A DNA stretch of 18,896 bases from Acetomicrobium sp. UBA5826 (GCF_002433005.1 NZ_DJHF01000022.1:149769-168664); one strand, 5' to 3'. Shown: positions 7,592-14,868, numbered from the stretch's first letter. Notes: generated from the sequence alone by a model not told the origin. Translations and numbers: made by a program.

Positions 7592-8731
7592 TCAGCGAAC
7601 CCTTGAAATATTCAATTCATCCCTCTCATCCCTCGAGAGATCTGCAAGGGAGGCTAAAAAGGCCGTTAAAATCCTGCTTGCAACATCCATTTCCCCCAAG
7701 GAGATGTGTTCAAAAGGGGTATGTGATACGGAGAGCTTTCCTGGACCAAAAACTATCGCGGGGATACCCGCCGTAACATAGGGCTCTGCATCGCTCCAAC
7801 TTTTAAAAGCTCCCGTCTGCAAGCTCAGGCCCAACTCCGCTGAAGCAACTTCCTTAAGTTTCCTGGCGATTGGAACTTCATCGTCCAACAGAAAGGGAGG
7901 CGAGACATCGTCGATCTCGTAGTCGACCCCCTTCTCCTCAAAGAACTGCCTTAACTGAATCTCTGCCTCTCTGTGATCCACCTCGGGCAATAACCTGAAA
8001 TCGACGTACATCTCGCTTCGGCTTGGAATGACCAGTTCGTCGGCAGAACCGCCAAACAGAGCCTGCACGTTGAATCCGGCCTCGCCAATGCGAGGATGCT
8101 CCCCTTCGAGAAAGGGTAATTCCTTCAATTTGGACAAAAATTCGATGGCCTTTGTAATGGCGTTTTCTCCCGCCTCGAAATCGCTTCCATGGGCGGGTCT
8201 GCCTGAAAAATTCAGTCTGACTCCTATGGCTCCTGCTTCCATTGTGCATACATCAAGCTCCGTCGGCTCAAAGACGATGACCTCTTCCGGCCTTAGGTTC
8301 ACTGCTTCGTAGGCTCCTCTGCCGCCTTGTTCTTCATCAACGGTAAAAACTATGCTCGCAGGAAAGTTAACATCCCTTTTAGTTATCTGCGCATAGTCTT
8401 CCAGGGCAATTATGAGCGATGCTATTGACCCTTTTATGTCGGATGCCCCTCTGCCGTAAACCAAATCTCCGTCCAGATACGGGCTACACTTAATGCCTTC
8501 CATGATTTCAGGAACGGTGTCTACATGAAGATCCAACAACACCTTAGAACCCGGGTTAAAGACCAAATTTCCCATATTTTCGGTTATCATTTGCCTTTTT
8601 GAAGGAAGGTCAAGAAACTGCAGCCTTTTTTCGAGGTATTCCAGGATAGGTCCTTCGTTTCCGCTCGGACTTGGAATTTCTATGAGCCTCAAAAGCTCAC
8701 CGGCCAGTCGATCAAATCTTTCGTCATTCAA
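7592..8731 (-). CDS. M20-family metallopeptidase (DapE/ArgE-like deacylase)
   Basis: This is a cytoplasmic di-zinc amidohydrolase acting on N-acyl amino acids or short peptides. Expected ligands and catalytic residues are present: H69 and D71 in DLHVDT, the bridging D98 in GRGASDIKG, the general base E133 and ligand E134 in VDEEQGG, E155 in VFEPTE, and H337 in SHTPFEH. The dimerisation lid begins near GRPAHGS (177-183), whose His completes the active site in trans in DapE. The length (379) is normal for succinyl-diaminopimelate desuccinylase, acetylornithine deacetylase or CPG2-like enzymes. The sequence alone does not separate these, and no dap or arg gene is adjacent. The ATG at 8731 has GGGGGTG about 10 bases upstream. 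In a peptide-fermenting organism a peptidase or aminoacylase role is as plausible as lysine synthesis. Confidence 0.85.
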   Translation of the reverse strand: MNDERFDRLAGELLRLIEIPSPSGNEGPILEYLEKRLQFLDLPSKRQMITENMGNLVFNPGSKVLLDLHVDTVPEIMEGIKCSPYLDGDLVYGRGASDIKGSIASLIIALEDYAQITKRDVNFPASIVFTVDEEQGGRGAYEAVNLRPEEVIVFEPTELDVCTMEAGAIGVRLNFSGRPAHGSDFEAGENAITKAIEFLSKLKELPFLEGEHPRIGEAGFNVQALFGGSADELVIPSRSEMYVDFRLLPEVDHREAEIQLRQFFEEKGVDYEIDDVSPPFLLDDEVPIARKLKEVASAELGLSLQTGAFKSWSDAEPYVTAGIPAIVFGPGKLSVSHTPFEHISLGEMDVASRILTAFLASLADLSRDERDELNISRVR

Positions 8732-8931
8732 TCAAAACACCCCCTTGAAGCTCCCGCTTCCGAATCACCTCCGCAACATCTTTTAATAAAGAGGAACTTA
8801 GAGGTTAAGATTAATTGTATCACGAATGTCAAAAAAATATATTTTTATCCTGATATAAAAAGTAATTAAGGCGAGTTCATTGTTATATTAAGCTGCCATG
8901 TATATCATTTAAAAAGAGGATACTTACATCT

Positions 8932-10008
8932 TTATTCAAAGGCCCATCGCTCATACTTAAACAAAAAGACGGCAAAAAACAATAAGCCTAAAAAGGCCCT
9001 TGAAAATTTGAAGGGCTTCGGTCCTTTCTTTTCAAGTTCTACCCCTTCGGAAACGCCGGTCATCCGGCATAAACTTTTGACGTTAAGTATATGTATAACT
9101 GGTATTCCTCTTTTGAGGACCAATCCCATAACCCCGTTGCCGGCGCGTTCGGCATATCTCGAATCCAAAAAACCTGGTGGTAACGATAATACAGCATCGT
9201 CGGTTCCCATATTTGCATGAGATCCGCCAATTTGTACCACCAAAGCAGGTTTAAATATATCCAAACGTCCTATCTTTGCATCTATCACTTCTTGCAATGA
9301 CTTCGCTTGTAAAAGCGGTACATCGTCAGATATCGCAGATCGCGACAATATTTCAAGTCCATCCGGAGGAATGCCTGCTCCTATTTCGTAGTCTCCGCCA
9401 AAGGTATAAAAAGCCGCCTTCGTAGAGATAAATCCTGCCCTTCTCAGTTCCCTTAGAATTATCGGGATAGGAAAATTCGGATCATTAGCGCCATAGGAAG
9501 ATGCGCCCAGCGAGACAACAAGCAGCACATCTAACCCCCTTTCCTCCGCGGCGATCAGGGAAGATATCAAAAAACCTGGAAAAGAACCTGAGCTTAAGAT
9601 TGCAATCCTGTCTCCTCGCTTTAGTCCCGCCTTATCGAACCAACGCAGAAAGATCGCGCCCCAGAGGGGATTACATGAAATCTGTTTGGACGTCAAAGAG
9701 CCCACTGTGGTAGTTATGATGCTCCATTCGGTCCCGATAAGGCCGCTTTGCCAAGGGTCCAAGCTTTGAGAGGGAGCAACTCCTTCTCTTTGCGTTTTTA
9801 AGCTGTAAAGATAAAATTGAGCTTCTCTGATCCGATCCCAAACCCTTTCCTCCTCGACAGTGAGAGTTCCTGAAGGCCAGGACCACACCAATAAAGATAT
9901 AACGGCGGCAAGCATGAAAAGATACAAGTTACACCTTCGCGATAAAGTTGTGTTCTTTCCCAGGATCATCGAAAATATGCCACGCACGAAGGCGTTAAAA
10001 TATCTCAT
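8932..10008 (-). CDS. pgsW: poly-gamma-glutamate system protein, PgsW-like
   Basis: This is a 358-residue membrane-anchored protein encoded last in a pgsB-pgsC-pgsW type operon. A first transmembrane segment (about 27-45, LYLFMLAAVISLLVW) and a second near the C-terminus (335-350, FSRAFLGLLFFAVFLF) flank a large domain probably outside the cytoplasmic membrane. That domain contains ILSSGSFPGFLISS (137-150), VVSLGASSYGANDPN (164-178) and VVQIGGSHANMGTD (257-270), glycine- and serine-rich loops that look like a catalytic or ligand-binding site. I recognise the protein from its known co-occurrence with PgsB/PgsC homologues; its biochemical role is not established to my knowledge. The ATG lies inside the last codons of pgsC (14-base overlap) behind only a weak GGGAA, which suggests translational coupling. 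PgsA, the usual third subunit, is absent here. Confidence 0.7.
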   Translation of the reverse strand: MRYFNAFVRGIFSMILGKNTTLSRRCNLYLFMLAAVISLLVWSWPSGTLTVEEERVWDRIREAQFYLYSLKTQREGVAPSQSLDPWQSGLIGTEWSIITTTVGSLTSKQISCNPLWGAIFLRWFDKAGLKRGDRIAILSSGSFPGFLISSLIAAEERGLDVLLVVSLGASSYGANDPNFPIPIILRELRRAGFISTKAAFYTFGGDYEIGAGIPPDGLEILSRSAISDDVPLLQAKSLQEVIDAKIGRLDIFKPALVVQIGGSHANMGTDDAVLSLPPGFLDSRYAERAGNGVMGLVLKRGIPVIHILNVKSLCRMTGVSEGVELEKKGPKPFKFSRAFLGLLFFAVFLFKYERWAFE

Positions 10009-10414
10009 ATACCAAATTCCCCATTAAGACAGATAATCCGGTAACGATAAACAGCGCCAAGGACGTTGGAATGACGCCTTGACGCTGCATGTCAGCAGCG
10101 ATAAGGCCTGGGACCACCCATCCAACCCATGGCAAAAGGGGGCTCGAGAAAAAGCCCAGCAATGCTGCGATGAGCAAAGCAAAGGACACCCTTTCCCTTC
10201 CGTATAGGCCAAAAACTCTGACGAGGACATCCAGTAAAGAGAGCACAAGAAGCGAACTTAGTATGACGAAGGCAAACGTACGTGGTGCAAATGGCCCCAA
10301 AGCCAGCAAACCCGGCGAAATTATCCCTCCTGTAGCTACACCTGTCCTGCGATAAAATATCAAACCTAAAGCTATACTTACAGCGATAACGATTAAATCC
10401 TGTCGCAGATACAA
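9995..10414 (-). CDS. pgsC: poly-gamma-glutamate synthase membrane subunit PgsC/CapC
   Basis: This is a 139-residue integral membrane protein with about four or five hydrophobic segments. It partners the PgsB/CapB ligase in making poly-gamma-glutamate at the membrane. The opening YLRQDLIVIAVSIALGLIFYRRTGV parallels the B. subtilis PgsC start (SDLYIALILGVLLSLIF-AEKTGI), and VVPGLIAADMQRQGV matches the conserved IVPGLIANTIQKQGL region. The start is a TTG with AAAGAGG about 4 bases upstream; no ATG is available. The gene overlaps the 3' end of pgsB by 22 bases and the 5' end of pgsW by 14, so the three form one translationally linked unit. The length fits the family (about 149). Confidence 0.85.
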   Translation of the reverse strand: MYLRQDLIVIAVSIALGLIFYRRTGVATGGIISPGLLALGPFAPRTFAFVILSSLLVLSLLDVLVRVFGLYGRERVSFALLIAALLGFFSSPLLPWVGWVVPGLIAADMQRQGVIPTSLALFIVTGLSVLMGNLVYEIF

Positions 10415-11382
10415 TTCACCTCTTTATAAAGGAGCAGTTCTCGAAGGGGCAAACCCGCTATATTACCGCAACCGAAAACTAAACCCCTTTCACTCACGAA
10501 AGAAACGATCTCGTCAACATCCCTAAAATAAATCCATTTAACACCTTTTATATGACGAAGGGGATGGGAACCGCAAATATAAATACCTTTGTACCTAGCG
10601 TTATTAAACCATGGTTCAAACGCCTTCAGCCTTCCCGGCCTATCTCTACGATTGTTAAAAAGCACAGTAGTCTCTTCTTTCTGCCATTTAAGGGAAAAAA
10701 GAAGGCTTTCGGTGCTTTCTACGTCGTTAGCCGAAAAACCCCATGCCAGAAGACCATTACCCATCTTTAGAACTCTAAATCTACCTGGATCATCAGTTAA
10801 ATTACTGCTCAGAGATTCCTCTGTTACATTAAGTCCGTATGTCTTTAGAGCATTTATAGCTAAAGCCCTATTTGCTTCCTCAAAATCTACAGTATCTCCT
10901 GTCAAAAAAACCTCGTTACGATTTTGTTTCAAAAGCCCGAGCAATTTTTCTTCCAAATGCATGTCAGGGCCCAATACCACAGGCACACCCTTGGGAATCC
11001 CCGAAAGCAAAGCCCGCATCGCACCTTCTTTCGTCGGTCCCCAAGCTTCTGGATGGTCTTCCCTTAAGTTGGTCCAGATTACCAGGTTGGGCTTGAGCCA
11101 CTTTGCCGCCAGAGGCTGAAGCTCGGCGGAGACAGCACTGTTTTCCACGACGATAGCTTCCGAATATTCGGGCACATGGTAAAGCCACCACCGGAGCTCT
11201 TCGATATGCCCCTCTCTCGATCTGACTATCTGCCGAACGCCGCTGGGCGATATTTCCATAGGTACGACTCCGGTAATACGAGAAAAACAGGAGATACCTA
11301 ATGCCTTAAACCCGGCCGTCATTAACCTTACCAAAGTGCTCTTTCCTCTTGTTCCTGTAACAAGGACTTTGTATCTGGTTAT
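10393..11382 (-). CDS. pgsB: poly-gamma-glutamate synthase ligase subunit PgsB/CapB, apparent AUA start
   Basis: This is an ATP-dependent amide ligase of the Mur-ligase-like CapB family that activates and adds glutamate in poly-gamma-glutamate synthesis. The P-loop VTGTRGKST (residues 8-16 in this model) is encoded at about 11361-11335, directly before the first standard start codon (TTG at 11334). A start there would remove the ATP-binding site. Extending the frame upstream gives ITRYKVLVTGTRGKSTLVRL, which aligns with B. subtilis PgsB (RVNINGIRGKSTVTRL). The frame has no ATG, GTG or TTG before its upstream stop at 11404-11406. GAGGTG lies exactly 7 bases before an ATA codon at 11382-11380, so I place the start there. 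Other family marks: NLREDHPEAWGPT (the NVLEDHMDVMGPT region), GFSANDVEST, NNRRDRPGR and VFGCGNIAG near the end. The length is 329, about 60 shorter than Bacillus PgsB, which has an extra N-terminal membrane segment. Confidence 0.85.
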   Translation of the reverse strand: MTRYKVLVTGTRGKSTLVRLMTAGFKALGISCFSRITGVVPMEISPSGVRQIVRSREGHIEELRWWLYHVPEYSEAIVVENSAVSAELQPLAAKWLKPNLVIWTNLREDHPEAWGPTKEGAMRALLSGIPKGVPVVLGPDMHLEEKLLGLLKQNRNEVFLTGDTVDFEEANRALAINALKTYGLNVTEESLSSNLTDDPGRFRVLKMGNGLLAWGFSANDVESTESLLFSLKWQKEETTVLFNNRRDRPGRLKAFEPWFNNARYKGIYICGSHPLRHIKGVKWIYFRDVDEIVSFVSERGLVFGCGNIAGLPLRELLLYKEVNCICDRI

Positions 11383-11395
11383 CTTTTTACACCTC
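11375..11395 (-). promoter_or_regulatory. ribosome binding site deciding the pgsB start
   Basis: On the minus strand GAGGTG (11395-11390) is followed by a 7-base spacer and then an ATA codon (11382-11380). This is standard spacing, and it puts the whole P-loop inside the protein. GTG within GAGGTG is followed at once by TAA in its own frame and cannot be the start. Confidence 0.6.
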
Positions 11396-11668
11396 TTTAT
11401 TAATTATAATACCACACGATAGAGAAGACTTCTTCCCTATCGTGTGGTAGACATTAACAACCTTATTTATATTGTCATTAACGTAATCCGTCAAATAAGA
11501 TTGCGTCTCGGCAGGATTTTTACTATAAAGGTCCATATCCTTTCTCTCTATTATAGGTTGATACATTAAAAATTCATTTTCATATGCTTCTTGTGCTTCC
11601 TTTATATCTTCTATATTGATATTGATACTTATACTTATCATGTCAATATTGTAATTTATAAATAACAA
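11387..11668 (-). pseudogene. remnant of the C-terminus of a C69-family dipeptidase
   Basis: This is a 93-codon open frame. From about codon 22 (11605) on, it reads DIKEAQEAYENEF, then MDLYSKNPAETQSYLTDYVNDN and INKVVNVYHTIGKK. This fits my recollection of the C-terminal helical end of C69 (U34) dipeptidases: a long helix, then LYKKDPxxAxxFLTDYSxxxxxxVVxxxxxLG. The first roughly 20 codons (MLFINYNIDMISISININ) are AT-rich, low in complexity and unlike the family. The N-terminal nucleophile domain is missing altogether: upstream lie only about 50 AT-rich bases and then the permease gene. The last codons run through the inverted repeat at 11410-11449 into the pgsB leader. I infer an old deletion that left a 3' stub; a functional small protein is less likely. 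Similarity is judged by eye. Confidence 0.5.
11410..11449 (-). repeat. 13-base inverted repeat upstream of pgsB (terminator or operator)
   Basis: The arms at 11410-11422 (TACCACACGATAG) and 11437-11449 are perfect inverted copies separated by 14 bases. On the minus strand the repeat is followed by TTATAATTAAT, a moderately T-rich tail. It could be the intrinsic terminator of the lost dipeptidase gene. The same tail holds a TATAAT (11403-11408), so the repeat also sits where an operator for pgsB would be expected. The sequence does not decide between the two. Confidence 0.7.
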
Positions 11669-11718
11669 AATATTATCTAAATATTATTTAAATATTATAA
11701 TATTAATCTAATTGGGTA

Positions 11719-12654
11719 TTACGTTTTTCGTTTAGAAACATCCCATATCGCGCCAGACCTTCTAGAACTTTGTAACATCCAAACTCCAACTATTGCGATT
11801 ACGCCACCCATAATCGATATGAAAGTGGGCATTTCGTCCAGCCATATCCAAGCTATGAATATAGCCATTACAGGATTCAGAAATAGACTGCTGGCAACCA
11901 GAGAGGCAGGATTTCTGGAAGTGGCGTAAGCCCAGCCGGCATAGCCGATGCAGGTCGGGAAAATGGCGAGATACACGACAGTGATAGTGGCAGATGGAGG
12001 TGCTGTTATAACCGCCTTCAAAAGGTCCTTTCCAAAGGGGATCATCAAGATAGTTCCGGCCATTATTACATAAGTTGTAAGACGAAAGGCACCATATTTA
12101 GGTAAAAGCTTTTTCTGGTAAACGAAATAGAAGGACTCCATAAATGCCGCACATAAAATCCAGAGGGCTCCCAATTCCAGGCCAAAATCGCCTTCGCCAA
12201 GTGAAATCACGGCTGCTCCCGCAAAGCTTATGATAATGCCGGCCCAGCCCAAAGGGTTCATCTTTTCCTTTAAGATGATAACGGCCAATATGGCAGTGAA
12301 AACCGGAGCCGTGGCGATCAAGAGACTTGCCGAACCCGCCGCAACCGTCTGTTCTCCAATGCAAAGCGGTATATGGTAAAGGAGCATGCCGGTAGCGCTC
12401 AGAAAAAATATGAATGGGAGATCCTTTAATTGGGGCAAACCGAACTTAAAAAATACGAAAGGAAGCAATATCAGCGAAGAGATCATAAAACGGAGGACAG
12501 CGAGATGAAGAGGCGTATAATGCTCCAGAGCTGCCTTTATCGCAGCGAAGGCCGACGACCACACTAAAAGAGTAACTGCCAAGGCAATGAGGCTCGACCA
12601 ATCTAAAGAAGTATCAACGGTCACTTCGTCGACTTGAAATTCACTGTTCTTCAT
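11719..12654 (-). CDS. EamA/DMT-superfamily permease
   Basis: This is an integral inner-membrane transporter of the drug/metabolite transporter superfamily (311 residues, about ten hydrophobic segments) built from two EamA repeats. The first repeat begins near SLIALAVTLLVWSSAFAAIKAAL with the conserved helix-1 tryptophan-serine motif, and its helix 3-4 region ends with AVIILKEKMNPLGWAGIIISFAGA. The second ends with AIFIAWIWLDEMPTFISIMGGVIAIVGVWML; the paired LxExxxxxxxxGxxxIxxG motifs are typical. The substrate is unknown; related proteins export amino acids or metabolites. The ATG at 12654 has GGGAGAG rather far upstream (about 12 bases), so initiation may be weak. It diverges from the encapsulin operon, and 141 bases separate the two start codons. 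Confidence 0.88.
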   Translation of the reverse strand: MKNSEFQVDEVTVDTSLDWSSLIALAVTLLVWSSAFAAIKAALEHYTPLHLAVLRFMISSLILLPFVFFKFGLPQLKDLPFIFFLSATGMLLYHIPLCIGEQTVAAGSASLLIATAPVFTAILAVIILKEKMNPLGWAGIIISFAGAAVISLGEGDFGLELGALWILCAAFMESFYFVYQKKLLPKYGAFRLTTYVIMAGTILMIPFGKDLLKAVITAPPSATITVVYLAIFPTCIGYAGWAYATSRNPASLVASSLFLNPVMAIFIAWIWLDEMPTFISIMGGVIAIVGVWMLQSSRRSGAIWDVSKRKT

Positions 12655-12728
12655 TATTATATATCTCTCCCTGATCGTTTATATTGATTCTTTGATAGCT
12701 ATCTCATTGTACTAAAGAATAAGTTCTT

Positions 12729-12757
12729 TTGCCGAAGCTCCAATTGTGAAGTATAAT
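12729..12757 (+). promoter_or_regulatory. sigma-70-type promoter of the encapsulin operon
   Basis: TTGCCG (12729-12734) and a perfect TATAAT (12752-12757) are separated by 17 bases, 38 bases before the ferritin start codon. The ribosome binding site AAGGAGG (12781-12787) is 8 bases before the ATG. The -35 matches consensus at four of six positions. I see no clear iron- or peroxide-responsive operator (Fur or PerR box) across it. Confidence 0.7.
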
Positions 12758-12795
12758 AAATTTCGAAAACATATCAAATTAAGGAGGGATTTTCC

Positions 12796-13155
12796 ATGGC
12801 CGAATATCATGAACCGGTAGAAGAGCTCACTGCACAGGATAGAGATTTTCATAGAGCCCTGGCCAGCCTCAAAGAAGAGATAGAGGCAGTCATGTGGTAC
12901 AACGACAGAGCTGCAGCCACAAAGGATCCAGCGATTAAAGCAGTAGTTGAGCATAATCGCAACGAAGAAATGGAACACGCAGCCATGCTTCTCGAATGGC
13001 TGAGGCGAAATATGCCGGGTTGGGACGAAGCCCTTCGTACCTACCTTTTTACCGAAGAGCCCATTACGGAAATTGAAGAATCTGCGACGTCAAACGAAGC
13101 ACCCTCGAAGGATAAAGCCCTTTCGAGCTTAAACATCGGATCTCTTAAAAAGTAA
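12796..13155 (+). CDS. encapsulated ferritin (EncFtn) with C-terminal encapsulin-targeting peptide
   Basis: This is a 119-residue ferritin-like ferroxidase packaged inside the encapsulin shell, where it oxidises Fe(II) for mineral storage. The body closely follows Rhodospirillum rubrum EncFtn: EEIEAVMWYNDR (27-38) and HNRNEEMEHAAMLLEWLRRN (53-72). The metal ligands E28, E58 and H61 correspond to E32, E62 and H65 there, with W34/Y35 beside them. Only two helices are present, as expected for a protein that forms its site across a subunit interface in an annular decamer. After RTYLFTEEPITEIEE comes a flexible polar linker (about 96-107), then LSSLNIGSLKK (109-119), which matches the hydrophobic (L)xIGSLK/R-type docking peptide of encapsulin cargo. 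It begins the operon; the shell gene follows after 16 bases. Confidence 0.95.
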   Translation: MAEYHEPVEELTAQDRDFHRALASLKEEIEAVMWYNDRAAATKDPAIKAVVEHNRNEEMEHAAMLLEWLRRNMPGWDEALRTYLFTEEPITEIEESATSNEAPSKDKALSSLNIGSLKK

Positions 13156-13171
13156 AGGAGGGATGAATCAG

Positions 13172-13975
13172 ATGGATTTTTTAAAAAAAGAGCTTGCACC
13201 CGTAAATAACCTTGCGTGGGAAGAGATACTCAAAAGATCGGAGGAGATATTAAAACAGAACCTCTCTGCAAGAAAGTTCGTGGATTTCATAGGTCCCCTC
13301 GGTTGGGACTATGCAGCCTACCCTACAGGAAAGCTTAAAAAGGGCGATGCCTCCAAAGAGGTTTGCTATGCTACGCGCCTGAGTTTGCCCCTGGTAGAAG
13401 CTTACGTGCCCTTCGAGCTATCCCTATGCGAATTAGACAGTATAGCCAGAGGCTCCAAATCTCCCGACCTCTCTAGTCTCGAAGAAGCAGCCAGAAAGAT
13501 AGCATCCTTCGAAGATAAAGCAGTATTCTATGGTTTGGACGATGCCTGCATAGAAGGCATTTTCACTGCCTCAAAAGAGTTTGTCCAGGAACTGCCCCTT
13601 CAAGACCCATCGGAGCTCCTAGCAAGCTTGGCACAGGTAAGGGCGCATTTTACCTTACACGGCATCGAAGGACCCTACGCCCTTGTTGCAAGTCCGGCCC
13701 TTTATACCAGGATATTCTCCGCAGGAGAAGGCTATCCCCTTTACAAGAAAATCAGCGATATTCTTGGCGACAGCAGGATAATCCTATCTTCCCAGATAAA
13801 CGACGGAATAGTTGTCTCCCTCCGCGGCGGAGATTTCGAGCTCGTATCGGGACAGGACATCTCGATTGGTTATAAAGAACACAATGATACCGTAGTATCC
13901 TTATATTTTACTGAAACATTTACGTTTAACGTAAACACCCCGGAAGCTGCCGTTCCTTTAAAGCTGGTCGATTAA
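13172..13975 (+). CDS. encapsulin shell protein (HK97 fold, family 1)
   Basis: This is the shell protein that self-assembles into an icosahedral nanocompartment around the ferritin cargo. The sequence tracks Thermotoga maritima encapsulin from start to end: MDFLKKELAPVNNLAWEEI for MEFLKRSFAPLTEKQWQEI, GRKFVD as ARKFVDFIGPLGWDYAA, CELDSIARG for WELDNLERG, DLSSLEEAARKIASFED, GIEGPYALV, RGGDFELVSGQDISIGY and the ending LYFTETFTFNVNTPEAAVPLKL. The length (267) is the same as the T=1 type. I take the second ATG (13172): GGAGGG at 13157-13162 is 9 bases upstream, while the ATG at 13163 abuts it. The second start also matches the homologue. A family-typical flavin site was not checked. It is cotranscribed with the ferritin. 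Confidence 0.95.
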   Translation: MDFLKKELAPVNNLAWEEILKRSEEILKQNLSARKFVDFIGPLGWDYAAYPTGKLKKGDASKEVCYATRLSLPLVEAYVPFELSLCELDSIARGSKSPDLSSLEEAARKIASFEDKAVFYGLDDACIEGIFTASKEFVQELPLQDPSELLASLAQVRAHFTLHGIEGPYALVASPALYTRIFSAGEGYPLYKKISDILGDSRIILSSQINDGIVVSLRGGDFELVSGQDISIGYKEHNDTVVSLYFTETFTFNVNTPEAAVPLKLVD

Positions 13976-14005
13976 GGCTCGTATAAAAGGCTTACACCGA
14001 TATCT

Positions 14006-14041
14006 AAAATGAGGACCGCGGATTTACGCGGTCCTCATTTT
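14006..14041. terminator. bidirectional terminator between encapsulin and ADP-ribosylglycohydrolase
   Basis: A perfect 15-base stem (14006-14020 with 14027-14041; GAGGACCGCG core) has a 6-base loop GATTTA. Because the outer stem is AAAA/TTTT, both strands end in a T run, as expected between convergent genes. Confidence 0.9.
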
Positions 14042-14091
14042 ACGGTCTTAGATAACAAATCAGCACTCTTATTTTTTCTATGACTTCGAAA

Positions 14092-14868
14092 TCAAAAGAC
14101 ATCGTAGGTATCGACGAATATATCAATTATCTTTACAAACTCGCTTGGCAGGAGTGTCCTCGACTTTTCGATCATTTCGCCGGGAATGCCTCCATAATAT
14201 GCGTGGGCCACGGCTCCTGCTATGGCAGCCTGCGTATCGGCGTCACCGCCCAAAGATATCGCTTTTCTCAAGGCGTCTCCGAAATCATCGGACTCCAAAA
14301 AAGCTATAAGCGCTTCTGGGACGGAACCGGGACAGGTGGCGTCAAAGTTGTAAGAAAGACGTATTTCCTCGAGTTCTCTCGACAGGTCGTATCCAAAACG
14401 GCTTTCTATTTCTCGTTTTATCTGCTCCTTCAAATAACCCTTTCGAGCTAAAAATACGGCCAAAGCCACGGCCTGGGCGCCCTTTATGCCCTCCGGGTCT
14501 GAATGCGTGGGAAGGGCACTTTTTTCGGCCTCCCTCAAAAGGTCCTCCGCTTTGTTACATGCCCATCCTATGGGGCTCGCCCTCATCGCCGAACCGTTTC
14601 CAAGGCTTTTTATAGATCTCTGTCCGTTAAATTTCAACCAAAGTTTAAACATTCGACCATAGCCAGCGTTTGGATATCGGCTGGCATATTTTAAATAATA
14701 ATCGGCGTAAGACCCTCTATGCAACAGACAATCGGCCACAGCTACAGTGAGAACGGTATCGTCTGTGTAGGTGCAGCCTTCTTTAAAGAAAATTACCGCC
14801 TTTTCGTCTTTTACCGGATCAAACTCATATACCGATCCGACTATATCTCCCACAATTGCACCTAACAT
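14092..14868 (-). CDS. ADP-ribosylglycohydrolase family protein
   Basis: This is a DraG/ARH-family protein with a binuclear metal site that removes ADP-ribose from proteins or small molecules. The diagnostic metal motifs are TDDT (39-42, counted from the upstream GTG at 14880) and GGDADTQAAIAGA (211-223), with GNGSAMR (94-100) between them as in the family. The N-terminus GAIVGDIVGSVYEF is also typical. I choose the ATG at 14868, 11 bases after GGAGG; the TTG at 14871 (8 bases) is an equally good alternative. No dinitrogenase reductase or DraT gene is near, so nitrogenase control is not indicated; the target is unknown. The gene converges on the encapsulin operon and diverges from the M48 protease gene. 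Confidence 0.88.
   Translation of the reverse strand: MLGAIVGDIVGSVYEFDPVKDEKAVIFFKEGCTYTDDTVLTVAVADCLLHRGSYADYYLKYASRYPNAGYGRMFKLWLKFNGQRSIKSLGNGSAMRASPIGWACNKAEDLLREAEKSALPTHSDPEGIKGAQAVALAVFLARKGYLKEQIKREIESRFGYDLSRELEEIRLSYNFDATCPGSVPEALIAFLESDDFGDALRKAISLGGDADTQAAIAGAVAHAYYGGIPGEMIEKSRTLLPSEFVKIIDIFVDTYDVF

Noticed and set aside
8732..8931. A promoter for the M20 peptidase gene using TTGACA (minus strand, 8832-8827).
   Set aside because: The -35 is perfect, but no acceptable -10 lies at 16-18 bases; the TACAAT present is only 8 bases away. The interval is AT-rich and otherwise empty.
12694..12703. GATAGCTATC, a 10-base palindrome between the permease and encapsulin genes, as an operator.
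   Set aside because: It is short, expected by chance in AT-rich DNA at this scale, and not aligned with the promoter boxes found.
14092..14868. DraG of a nitrogenase control system.
   Set aside because: The family fits, but no DraT or nif gene is present; the broader ADP-ribosylglycohydrolase name is safer.
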